Source of the DNA: Caldifarciminota bacterium
Lineage (GTDB): Bacteria > Hydrothermota > Hydrothermia > LBFQ01 > DSFT01
Reading direction: 5' to 3'
Assembly: GCA_015494735.1 (NCBI GenBank)
Contig: WGAQ01000035.1
Coordinates: 1-25,261, forward strand
Length of the DNA stretch: 25,261 nucleotides
In this document: piece by piece, positions 8,201 through 17,710 of the stretch
Layout: every line of letters begins with the position of its first letter
Position numbering within the stretch: the first letter of the stretch is position 1
The notes under the pieces: model-generated
The model's input: only the letters and a program-made list of their open reading frames with translations
The model's database searches: none
What the model was told of the DNA's origin: nothing
Translations under genes and position numbers: made by a program

Positions 8201-8326
8201 CTTGCCATAGTGGTCATCGGAGGACTTATAACCCTCATCGTTTCCATGCTCTTCCTGCTTCCGGGTTTCGTGATACTCATATATAGAATCAGGGAGCGCT
8301 TTACCCCGATTTTCCGGCGCTGGTGA
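5255..8326 (+). CDS. Heavy-metal RND efflux pump (CzcA/CusA family)
   Basis: The 1023-residue length is normal for HME-RND transporters. The N-terminus has one transmembrane helix, then RELPLDAIPDAAPPMVQVFTESPGLSAQEVE, a conserved family block. The first transmembrane bundle starts near residue 330 and holds GGLAIALGILVDATIVVVEN, with D402 as proton-relay candidate. A second periplasmic domain (about residues 545-850) includes TQPIKMATDELLEGVRGDVVVK, which resembles CzcA. The second bundle follows. The relay segment has AIALGILVD, like CusA, rather than the DFGxxVD of CzcA, so sequence alone does not decide between Cu/Ag and Zn/Co/Ni. It takes substrate from periplasm or inner membrane and exports it by proton antiport. 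It is last gene of the operon, with a GAGGAGGAG ribosome-binding site and no clear terminator after it. Confidence 0.95.
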   Translation: MKGYIRWLLRNRVSVVVAFLSIVAFGIFVYRELPLDAIPDAAPPMVQVFTESPGLSAQEVERFITYPLEMSLMGLPGVEKVRSVSNFGLSMVTLYFRDGTDIYRARQLVGERLQEVREELQFGSPEMGPISTATGLILFYYLEDTTGKYSLQELRTIQDWMVKPRLMSVEGVNEVLSIGGFVRQYHVLLDPYRMYNYRVGLLDVVDAIERNNSTAGGQFIVENGQEVVVRSSGMLGGIRDIGEVFLRNYDGFPVLVRDVAAVKEGGEIRRGLQTMNGEGEVVAGMVIKLFGTNSSRVISRVEEKIQEINSILPEGVRIVPYYQQKSLVEAVLRTVLGALLLGVVLIIAVLFLFLRDLRSGLVVVLSLPFSLLVAVILMKFYGISLNLMSVGGLAIALGILVDATIVVVENIHSYRERHPGSSIMEAVVNASSMVMGPVMLAIVITLLAFVPLLFLEGVEGRMFRPLLYSMLFAIAGSMLYAFAISPVVGSFLMNRAPVSPGKLQWMANLYRLYGKLFRTVVSRGSIVLILYGILAGLSFFLFRSVGTEFIPGLREGTLVVRASLHPAVSLNEARRVALIVERLIMEVDGVREVTSRIGRGEVGAHTDPISSIETFVILEDGVKQERVEEEIRERLEGFPGVIFNFTQPIKMATDELLEGVRGDVVVKVFGENLDTLQIIADRIAGMVRDIDGVVDVRAERLLGTPQILISIDRERAARYGLDVDDVNEVVRFGIGGDVVGSVYEGVRKVDIFLRLKDEYRNNPEAIRRIPVYSHGGAIVPLGEIARIDRTIAPRQIVRENFQRFSVVSFNVRGRDVGSVVEDVEKVLRSGLDLPAGYSIDIGGQYELQRKAARRFAIIVPIVLFLIMFLLISHLRSFSMALSIMLSLPVAISGGAIALYLTGTSFSVPASIGFIALLGIASEVSIVLMSFARNLLKRYPVERAMRRAVAMRWRAVSMTVLTTGFGLLPLVFSTGAGSEVQRPLAIVVIGGLITLIVSMLFLLPGFVILIYRIRERFTPIFRRW

Positions 8327-8590
8327 AATTGCCGGGCAGGTCCGGGGTTCGGAGGTTCAGGGGAAATAAATGGAAATGCTCTTCCGGAAAATCGTAGAGA
8401 CTCAGAAAGTCATCGTGAATTTCCTGCTCCATCTATTCGAAACCCCCTCAAGAGCCCTTATGCACCCTCTGAAGACCCCCTATATATGTGATTCCGTAAG
8501 GGGCAGGTGGTATCGAGTTATATGCCATTCCCTGTGGCATAAGACGGGGAAGCCTGCTTGGAATTCGATTGGAGGGTCTAAATAGCCTAC
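8327..8590. other. Non-coding stretch between the efflux operon and the rRNA promoters
   Basis: I find no supportable gene here. A 71-codon frame (8370-8585) has no family resemblance and no ribosome-binding site. A small hairpin, TATGCCA/TGGCATA with a 7-nt loop, lies at 8521-8541. It has no T-run, so I do not call it a terminator. Confidence 0.5.
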
Positions 8591-8619
8591 TTGAAATGGC
8601 GGAGGGTTTGCCCTAAACT
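8591..8619 (+). promoter_or_regulatory. rRNA promoter P1
   Basis: TTGAAA (8591-8596), exactly 17 bp, then TAAACT (8614-8619) followed by TTC. The -10 box is identical in P1, P2 and P3. Predicted start is near 8626, about 220 nt before mature 23S rRNA. Confidence 0.6.
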
Positions 8620-8665
8620 TTCTCTCGCACTTTCGATAACTGGTTTTAGATAAGCAGATTGACCC

Positions 8666-8694
8666 TTGACAGGAAGGGTGGATTGCTGTAAACT
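8666..8694 (+). promoter_or_regulatory. rRNA promoter P2
   Basis: Consensus TTGACA (8666-8671), 17 bp, TAAACT (8689-8694) followed by TATA. The -35 lies inside an inverted repeat, ACCCTT (8662-8667) and AAGGGT (8674-8679), separated by 6 bp. Confidence 0.75.
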
Positions 8695-8757
8695 TATAGC
8701 ACTTCCGAGCATTACCCTTCCACTTGTTTTAGGTAAAGGGTCGGGATGCCTGTCAGG

Positions 8758-8786
8758 TTGACAGGCGGGCAGGTATCCCTTAAACT
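8758..8786 (+). promoter_or_regulatory. rRNA promoter P3
   Basis: Consensus TTGACA (8758-8763), 17 bp, TAAACT (8781-8786) followed by TATA. The -35 overlaps a perfect 8-bp inverted repeat, GCCTGTCA and TGACAGGC, with a 3-bp centre (8748-8766). The predicted start is near 8793. Confidence 0.78.
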
Positions 8787-8793
8787 TATAAGG

Positions 8794-8823
8794 CTGTCAG
8801 ATAACGACCTCGTTTTATATAAT
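8794..8823 (+). promoter_or_regulatory. Possible rRNA promoter P4 at the edge of the 23S processing stem
   Basis: CTGTCA (8794-8799), 18 bp, then TATAAT (8818-8823). The start would fall near 8826-8830, at the first bases of the 23S processing stem. The overlapping 12-mer CGTTTTATATAA (8811-8822) recurs directly before 5S rRNA, so this could instead be a processing site. Confidence 0.4.
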
Positions 8824-8825
8824 CA

Positions 8826-11883
<3,058 letters not shown>

Positions 11884-11922
11884 ACTTTTAATTTCCGTCT
11901 TACTTTCGCATGTGTTTTACTT

Positions 11923-11934
11923 CGTTTTATATAA
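11923..11934 (+). promoter_or_regulatory. CGTTTTATATAA element directly before 5S rRNA
   Basis: This 12-mer is identical to 8811-8822, just before the 23S processing stem. Here it ends one base before the 5S rRNA. It could be a -10 region for an independent 5S transcript or a shared recognition site for rRNA maturation. Confidence 0.4.
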
Positions 11935-12052
11935 CCCGGGCTACCATACCGGCGGGGCCATACCCGGTCACATTCCGAACCCGGTCGTCAAGCCCGCCAG
12001 GGCCGATGGTACTGCACCCGCGAGGGTGTGGGAGAGTAGGTCGTAGCCCGGG
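11935..12052 (+). rRNA. rrf: 5S ribosomal RNA
   Basis: The 118-nt gene is closed by a perfect 10-bp terminal helix, CCCGGGCTAC (11935-11944) with GTAGCCCGGG (12043-12052). The conserved loop CATTCCGAACCCGG and the GGGAGAGTAGG segment of domain gamma are both present. It begins 73 nt after 23S rRNA, with no tRNA in the spacer. A short T-rich run follows (CTCTTTCC), then the promoter element of the next gene. Confidence 0.97.
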
Positions 12053-12070
12053 CTCTTTCCAATTCCTCTT

Positions 12071-12076
12071 TAAAAT
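12071..12076 (+). promoter_or_regulatory. TAAAAT -10-like element before the YIP1-family gene
   Basis: TAAAAT within TTTAAAATTTTC ends 8 nt before the ATG at 12085. There is no Shine-Dalgarno site and no recognisable -35. Confidence 0.45.
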
Positions 12077-12084
12077 TTTCCATC

Positions 12085-12804
12085 ATGAAATCCCTTTTTA
12101 TGTCCTTCGCTTACTTCTGGAGGGCCATAAAGGACCACAGGGTCTTTGCAGAAATCAAGAAGAATCCTCTTCCCGTATGGGGGCTCGTTATCTTTACTGC
12201 ACTCCTGCTCATCATCGTGACCATTAAAATCGTGGTCACCTATCCCCAGTACAAGCTCTATCTCCTGGAGCAACTGGACAGAACCATACAGGAACTTCGC
12301 TCTCAGGGGGCCACGGAGGAGGAACTGGAGGCTTTCAGGAAGAATGCCCTCAACTTCACCACCCTTCCCTTCCTCCTCATCACGACCCTCACCGTGGAAT
12401 TCTTCAGGCAGCCCGTGGGATTGCTGATACAGGCCTTTGCCTTGCTCCTGGTTTTCCTGAGATACAAGCCCTTTGCGGAAGGGACCTTCAAGCACGTTTT
12501 TTCCACCGTGGTTTATTCCAAGGGGCCCATTCTCCTGGGTGGAATACTGGGCATACCTCTGGCATGGATTATGGGTAATCCCGGAGTGAACTTCAGCCCC
12601 GCCATATTCATCGCGGACCCCAATCTTAAATCCGTTTTCTTCCATCTGGATGTATTCTCCCTGTGGAGTTTGTACCTTATGGCGATGGGACTCGTTTACG
12701 GATTCGGATTCACCCGGCGGGAGGCCCTCACCGGGGTATTCGGTATGTGGGGGATATTCTTTGCCCTTAACGCCTTCTACATTTACGTGCTCAAGCTCTT
12801 CTGA
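12085..12804 (+). CDS. YIP1-family integral membrane protein
   Basis: The 239-residue protein has a short cytoplasmic N-terminus ending in FAEIKKNPLPVWG, then a first membrane helix (about residues 31-52). A charged, helical extramembrane segment (about 53-85) rich in Glu and Arg follows, then four or so further hydrophobic helices in the C-terminal half. The short amphipathic start followed by one helix, a soluble loop and a helical bundle is the layout of bacterial Yip1-domain (PF04893-like) proteins, whose function is unknown. It stands between 5S rRNA and dnaE and has its own probable promoter, with a 43-nt gap to dnaE. The family call is moderate; the membrane topology is clear. Confidence 0.65.
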   Translation: MKSLFMSFAYFWRAIKDHRVFAEIKKNPLPVWGLVIFTALLLIIVTIKIVVTYPQYKLYLLEQLDRTIQELRSQGATEEELEAFRKNALNFTTLPFLLITTLTVEFFRQPVGLLIQAFALLLVFLRYKPFAEGTFKHVFSTVVYSKGPILLGGILGIPLAWIMGNPGVNFSPAIFIADPNLKSVFFHLDVFSLWSLYLMAMGLVYGFGFTRREALTGVFGMWGIFFALNAFYIYVLKLF

Positions 12805-12834
12805 GGAGCCGTAATTTTCCACAATAGGCCGGGT

Positions 12835-12840
12835 TAAAAT
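12835..12840 (+). promoter_or_regulatory. TAAAAT -10-like element before dnaE
   Basis: TAAAAT within GTTAAAATTTC ends 7 nt before the dnaE ATG. No Shine-Dalgarno site is present (only TTCTTCG lies between), so translation is probably leaderless. Confidence 0.5.
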
Positions 12841-12847
12841 TTCTTCG

Positions 12848-15800
12848 ATGGCGAAGGATTCATTCGTGCATCTGCACGTCCACACCGAATACAGTCTTCT
12901 GGATGGGGTGTCCAACATCGACCAGTTGCTGGATAGGGTCAGTGAACTGGGCATGCCCGCCATAGCAATCACGGACCATGGAAATCTGTTCGGTGTAATC
13001 GAATTCTACGAAAAGGCCCTCAAGCGGAATATCAAGCCCATCATTGGAATGGAGGCCTATCAGGCTCCCGGCAGTCGATTCGAGAAGAGCAAAGAGACCC
13101 GCAGGTATTACCATCTTACCGTCCTTGCTCAGAACGACGAGGGTCTTAGGAACCTGTATAAACTCTCGAGCGTGGGGTATCTCGAAGGCTTCTACCATAA
13201 GCCCCGAATCGACAAAGAGGTTCTGGCGAAGTATTCCGATGGACTCATCGTCCTGTCCGGATGTCCTCAAGGGGAGATTGCCCAGAACATTCTGGCTAAC
13301 AACATGGAGGGGGCCAGAAAGGCCCTGGATGAATTCCTGCAGATATTCGGGAAGGAGAACTTCTATCTCGAACTTCAGGAGGTGGGTATTCCCGAAAACG
13401 AAGTCATAAACAGGGGAGTGATGGAGCTGGCCAGGTACGCGGGTCTCAGGGTGGTGGCCACCAACGATGTCCACTATGTGAACAAAGAGGATGCCATACT
13501 GCAGACCATCCTTCTGAAGATAGACCAGAAGAAGAAGCTGGATGAAGAGGGTTTCGAAATCACCACGAAGGAGATTTACCTGAAAGGTCCTGAGGAGATG
13601 TGGTCCCTCTTCTCCGAAGTGCCCCAGGCCCTGACCAGCACCATAGAGATTGCAGAAAGGGTTTCCTACAATATAGAACTCAATCCCAACGCCCTCAAGC
13701 TCCCCCACATCAATTCCGATAAGAGTTTGAGGGAACTAGCATACGAAGGACTCAGGAAGAAGATGGGGGGGAACATACCCGATGCATACATCGAGAGGCT
13801 GGAGCACGAACTGGAAGTGATAGAGAAGATGGGATTCGATGGTTACTTCCTCATAATCGCTGATATAGTGAATTTCGCCAGGCGCTCCGGAATACCCGTG
13901 GGACCGGGGAGGGGAAGTGCGGCGGGTTCTCTCGTCCTATATGCCATTGGGGTGACGGATATAGACCCCCTCAGGTACGACCTCCTCTTCGAGAGATTCC
14001 TGAATCCGGAGAGGATATCGCCCCCCGATGTGGACATCGACATATCCGACCTGCGGAGGGGGGAGGTGGTGGATTACATAAGGGACAAGTACGGAACGGA
14101 TGCCGTTGCCCAGATTATCACCTTCAACCGCATGAAGACGAAGGCCGCCATAAAGGATGTGGCCCGCGTCATGGGCTTCTCCTATCAGGAAATCAACCGC
14201 CTCACCAAGTCCATTCCCGGAAACCTGTCGGATTTCGATGAGATAATGCAGATTCCGGAAGTGAAGGAGGCTGTGGAATCCAATCCGGACCTGAAGCAGG
14301 TATTCGACTATGCGAGGCGCATAACCAATAAGCCCAGGACCACTTCCATACATGCGGCGGGGGTGGTGGTCACTCCGGGAGGTATTACCAACTACGTTCC
14401 CCTTTACAAGACGAAGGACGATAACATAACCACCCAGTTCGACAAGGATGTTCTGGAGAAACTGGGCATACTCAAGATAGACCTTCTGGGGCTCACAGCG
14501 CTGAGCATAATAGAGAAGGCTGTGGAACTGGTGAGGAAGCGCCATGACCCCGATTTCGATATAAATTCCGTACCCCTCGACGACAGGAAGACGTACGAAT
14601 TCCTGTGGAAGGGGAATCTCATAGGCGTATTCCAGCTGGAGTCCTCCAAGGGGTTCAGGGACCTGGTCATGAAGATGCGCCCGGACAGATTCGAGGACAT
14701 AATCGCTCTCATAGCCCTGTATCGCCCCGGAGCCCTTCAGTTTGCGGATGACTACATAAGCAGGAAGGCGGGCAGGAGGCCCGTGGAGTACATATTCGAA
14801 GAACTGGAGCCTGTCCTGAAGGAGACATACGGCACCATCATCTATCAGGAGCAGGTGATGCAGATTGCCAATATCCTGGCCGGATTCACCATGGGAGAGG
14901 CCGACATCCTGAGGAAGGCGATAGGCAAGAAGAAGGCGGACCTCATGGCCCAGATGAAGGACAAATTCATCTCCGGAGCGGTCGCCCGCGGATTCGACGA
15001 GGAGAAGGTGCGCAAACTGTGGGACGACATCGAGGACTTCGCCCAGTACTCCTTCAATAAATCCCACTCCGCGGGGTATGCCAGAATCACCTACCAGACA
15101 GCCTATCTCAAGGCCAATTATCCGGTGGAATTCTACACGGCCCTCCTCTCCGTGGAAATGCTCAAACCCTCCAACTTCTACAAGAAGGCGGGCTCCATCA
15201 TATTCGAGGCCAGAAAACTGGGCATAAAGGTCCTCCCTCCGGATATAAACGAGAGCGATTTCGAATTCACCATAGTGGGCGATGACACCATAAGGTACGG
15301 CCTGGGTGGAATAAAGAATCTGGGTCAGAAGGTTATAGACGACATACTGAAGGCCAGGAAGATGGGACCATTCCATTCGGTGGAGGACCTGGTGGCCCGC
15401 GTGAGTCTGAACAAGAAGTCGCTGGAGGCTCTGGTCAAGAGCGGGGCCCTCGATTCCATAATCCCTTCGAGGACATATATTCTGGAGAATATCGACCGTT
15501 ATACCTCCCGCTCCGGTAAGAGGCCCAGGAGTATAAGCCTTTTCGACAGTGCGGAGCTCAGTGTCCGCTCCCAGACCAGCACACCCCACGTGAAGAAAGA
15601 TGACAGGAAGAGCATCCTGAAGTACGAGGTGGAATCGCTTGGAATCTTCCTCTCCTCCCATCCCCTCGAGCCCTACAGGGAGATGGTGGATATTCTGCAG
15701 CTGGATACCATTTCCCGCATCTACGAAGAGGAGAGTGTGGAGGATGTCCTGCTGATGGCGGCCATAGTGAGCATGGAGGGGAAGAAGGACAGGAATAAGC

Positions 15801-16231
15801 AGACCTATCTCATCCTCACTCTGGAGGACTTTACCGGTGCCATAGAGGCGAGGGTCTTCTCGTCGGTTTACAATCGCATAAAGGATAAACTGGACCCCGA
15901 TTGCTATGTCTATCTGGTCAGGGGAACTGTTTCGGTGGATGACTATCAGGGACAGGGTAACAGGGAACTCATAGTGGAGGAGATGGTGCCCATAACCCGC
16001 ATGCAGGATATGTTCCAGGGGGTGGAACTGGGTATAGATGTGGACGACATAGACGAGGAATTCGTCAGATTTATGAAGAAACTGGTGTCCAAGGAGGGCC
16101 TTCCGATTTACTTCAGCGTGCGGGAGAATGGTGAGGTCAGGAAATTCGTATCCGGTTATAAACTGCCCCCATCCGGATTGAGGGAAGTGGCCATGAGGAC
16201 TAAGGCAAAACTCAGAGTCATACCGAAATGA
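12848..16231 (+). CDS. dnaE: DNA polymerase III alpha subunit
   Basis: The 1127-residue protein is the replicative polymerase of the C family (DnaE1 length). The N-terminal PHP domain starts HLHVHTEYSLLDG, with H10 and H12 kept, and includes AITDHGN and ATNDVHY. The E. coli enzyme has lost some of these metal ligands, so a zinc-dependent proofreading activity is plausible here. The palm carries catalytic D396 and D398 (PDVDIDIS) and D545 (KIDLLGL). The finger and tau/beta-binding regions follow, then an OB fold near residues 970-1060. No DnaQ-like exonuclease domain is inserted, so it is not PolC. The stop overlaps the ATG of the next gene (ATGA), so the two are translationally coupled. Confidence 0.98.
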   Translation: MAKDSFVHLHVHTEYSLLDGVSNIDQLLDRVSELGMPAIAITDHGNLFGVIEFYEKALKRNIKPIIGMEAYQAPGSRFEKSKETRRYYHLTVLAQNDEGLRNLYKLSSVGYLEGFYHKPRIDKEVLAKYSDGLIVLSGCPQGEIAQNILANNMEGARKALDEFLQIFGKENFYLELQEVGIPENEVINRGVMELARYAGLRVVATNDVHYVNKEDAILQTILLKIDQKKKLDEEGFEITTKEIYLKGPEEMWSLFSEVPQALTSTIEIAERVSYNIELNPNALKLPHINSDKSLRELAYEGLRKKMGGNIPDAYIERLEHELEVIEKMGFDGYFLIIADIVNFARRSGIPVGPGRGSAAGSLVLYAIGVTDIDPLRYDLLFERFLNPERISPPDVDIDISDLRRGEVVDYIRDKYGTDAVAQIITFNRMKTKAAIKDVARVMGFSYQEINRLTKSIPGNLSDFDEIMQIPEVKEAVESNPDLKQVFDYARRITNKPRTTSIHAAGVVVTPGGITNYVPLYKTKDDNITTQFDKDVLEKLGILKIDLLGLTALSIIEKAVELVRKRHDPDFDINSVPLDDRKTYEFLWKGNLIGVFQLESSKGFRDLVMKMRPDRFEDIIALIALYRPGALQFADDYISRKAGRRPVEYIFEELEPVLKETYGTIIYQEQVMQIANILAGFTMGEADILRKAIGKKKADLMAQMKDKFISGAVARGFDEEKVRKLWDDIEDFAQYSFNKSHSAGYARITYQTAYLKANYPVEFYTALLSVEMLKPSNFYKKAGSIIFEARKLGIKVLPPDINESDFEFTIVGDDTIRYGLGGIKNLGQKVIDDILKARKMGPFHSVEDLVARVSLNKKSLEALVKSGALDSIIPSRTYILENIDRYTSRSGKRPRSISLFDSAELSVRSQTSTPHVKKDDRKSILKYEVESLGIFLSSHPLEPYREMVDILQLDTISRIYEEESVEDVLLMAAIVSMEGKKDRNKQTYLILTLEDFTGAIEARVFSSVYNRIKDKLDPDCYVYLVRGTVSVDDYQGQGNRELIVEEMVPITRMQDMFQGVELGIDVDDIDEEFVRFMKKLVSKEGLPIYFSVRENGEVRKFVSGYKLPPSGLREVAMRTKAKLRVIPK

Positions 16232-16644
16232 AGAAGGTGGCCTTTCTGGGAAGCGGGGACGACCCCACGGTGGAAATCCTCTTCCGCCCCCTTATACTGG
16301 GCAAAGATTGCAGGGTGGAGGGTACGTTCTCCTTCTCCGCCGACCACAGGGGCTCCTTCAACGAATATGCGAGGCACCTCGGCGTCATCGTCATAATGAG
16401 CAATCCCATATATCGCAGCTGGGAGGAAGAATTTCTCGATGCAGTGGAGGATTTCCGTCCGGACATCATATTCGACTTCGGATTCGACAGGAGCCTCCCA
16501 TCCATCGATGTTCCCATCTGGAGGGTGGTGAATCTCGAGCCCTTCTACATAATCGTATCCCCGGAGGGCAGGGCCTCCTTCGTGGGAGACAGGGAGGGGG
16601 CGGTGGCTTTTCTCAGGCGCTTGCTCTGTGGTGAGGGCCTATAA
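16228..16644 (+). CDS. Small orphan protein, possibly a degenerate formyltransferase-like fold
   Basis: I do not firmly recognise this 138-residue protein. By eye it follows the beta-alpha plan of the N-terminal half of glycinamide-ribonucleotide formyltransferase (PurN). KVAFLGSGDDPTVEIL occupies the place of the family's phosphate-loop strand, EEFLDAVEDFRPDIIFDFGFDRSLP that of its PDLIVLAGFMRILP block, and VVNLEPF (residues 100-106) that of INIHPS. If so, the catalytic His is replaced by E104 and the C-terminal half with the essential Asp is missing, so it would be inactive. It is coupled to dnaE by a 4-nt overlap. Its TAA stop is the first half of the TAAAAT element of the next gene. Confidence 0.6.
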   Translation: MKKVAFLGSGDDPTVEILFRPLILGKDCRVEGTFSFSADHRGSFNEYARHLGVIVIMSNPIYRSWEEEFLDAVEDFRPDIIFDFGFDRSLPSIDVPIWRVVNLEPFYIIVSPEGRASFVGDREGAVAFLRRLLCGEGL

Positions 16645-16647
16645 AAT
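16642..16647 (+). promoter_or_regulatory. TAAAAT -10-like element before the V-ATPase C gene
   Basis: TAAAAT within TATAAAATTTC ends 6 nt before the ATG at 16654, the ideal distance for a leaderless start. Its first three bases are the TAA stop of the preceding gene. TTGCTC at 16621 is a weak -35 candidate, with only 15 bp spacing. Confidence 0.55.
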
Positions 16648-16653
16648 TTCTCC

Positions 16654-17673
16654 ATGTTCGAATACGTAAATGCACGGATACGTGCCCGATTCCCAAGACT
16701 ATTCAAGGATTCCGTATTCGAAGAACTCCTGACCTACAGGTCCATGGAAGACCTCTTCAGATTCTTCCGGGGTACGAGGTACGAGAAGTTTCTGGCCAGA
16801 GCCCAGGCTGTGGCATCCGGATTGAATGCTTACTTTTTAACGCTCAAGTACACCTTCGAGGATGAAACCCAGAGCATCCTGAAATTCTCCAGCGATGAAA
16901 TCGGTCAGATGATTTCCATTTATCTGAGCAGGTGGGATGTTTACAACATAATGACCATAATCAAGGGCAAACACACGGGCTCTCCCGCCCAGAGAATCAG
17001 AGAGGCCCTCATGCCCTTCGGCAGCATCCCCCCCTCCAAACTGGATGCCCTCGTGGAAGCGGGGAGCGTCTCCGAGGTGCTCGACAAGATAATGCTTCTT
17101 AACGTTAAACTGCCCTTTTCCCTTTCCACCAGCATAACCCGTTTGCTCAAGGAGGGGAAAATCGTGGAGGGGGAGATGGAGATTTATCAGAATTACTACA
17201 CGTCCATCCACAGGAAACTGGCCGATTTCGGTGAGGGCGCAGATTCCCTCAGAAAAATCGTTTCCATGTACGTGGATTTGAGGAATATAGTGGCGATACT
17301 CATAATGCTCAAGGAGGGGGTTTCCCCGTCCACCGTCCCATACCTCAAGGGGGGTAGTTTATCCACCGGTTTCCTCAATACCCTGTGGGCCTCCGAGACT
17401 TACAGCGATGCTATCAACATTCTGAAGGACAGCCCATACGGGAAAATCATCGGAGGGGAGACGGCGGTGGACAGGATAGAGAGGCTCCTCGAGAGGTACA
17501 TATACGAGACGGCCTACAGCTTCCGAAGGACCGATTCCCTGGGAATAGGTCTCGTCATCGCTTACTTTTCCAGACTGGAAGTGGAGATGATGAACCTCCG
17601 TCTCATCGGGATTGCGGTGGATGGGGACCTGGACAGGGATGTGGTAAAGGACTACATGATATTCCTGGGGTAG
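16654..17673 (+). CDS. V-type (A/V) ATP synthase subunit C
   Basis: The 339-residue, all-helical protein matches subunit C/d (NtpC/AtpC) of archaeal-type and bacterial V-type ATPases. It opens with YVNARIRARFPRLF, followed by EELLTYRSMEDLFRFFRGTRYEKFL, and ends with the family's EVEMMNLRLIGIA segment. The family has three repeated helical units, and the internal YLSRWDVYNIMTIIKGK and YVDLRNIVAILIMLKEG stretches fit repeats of that unit. The subunit caps the membrane rotor ring and holds the central stalk. It normally lies in an operon with E, K, F, A, B and D, none of which is here. The gene sits alone between an orphan and a lipid kinase and has its own leaderless-type start. Confidence 0.85.
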   Translation: MFEYVNARIRARFPRLFKDSVFEELLTYRSMEDLFRFFRGTRYEKFLARAQAVASGLNAYFLTLKYTFEDETQSILKFSSDEIGQMISIYLSRWDVYNIMTIIKGKHTGSPAQRIREALMPFGSIPPSKLDALVEAGSVSEVLDKIMLLNVKLPFSLSTSITRLLKEGKIVEGEMEIYQNYYTSIHRKLADFGEGADSLRKIVSMYVDLRNIVAILIMLKEGVSPSTVPYLKGGSLSTGFLNTLWASETYSDAINILKDSPYGKIIGGETAVDRIERLLERYIYETAYSFRRTDSLGIGLVIAYFSRLEVEMMNLRLIGIAVDGDLDRDVVKDYMIFLG

Positions 17674-17710
17674 AGGGAGTAAAACGAATTTCGATCGGGT
17701 CTTATTCGGT

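Noticed and set aside
8335..8360. GGCAGGTCCGG resembles the start of the conserved SRP (4.5S) RNA loop
   Set aside because: The essential GGAAGGAAGCAGCC part that follows in SRP RNA is missing and no closing helix is seen.
8370..8585. 71-codon open frame upstream of the rRNA unit
   Set aside because: It has no ribosome-binding site or family resemblance, contains rare-looking composition, and ends at the rRNA promoter region.
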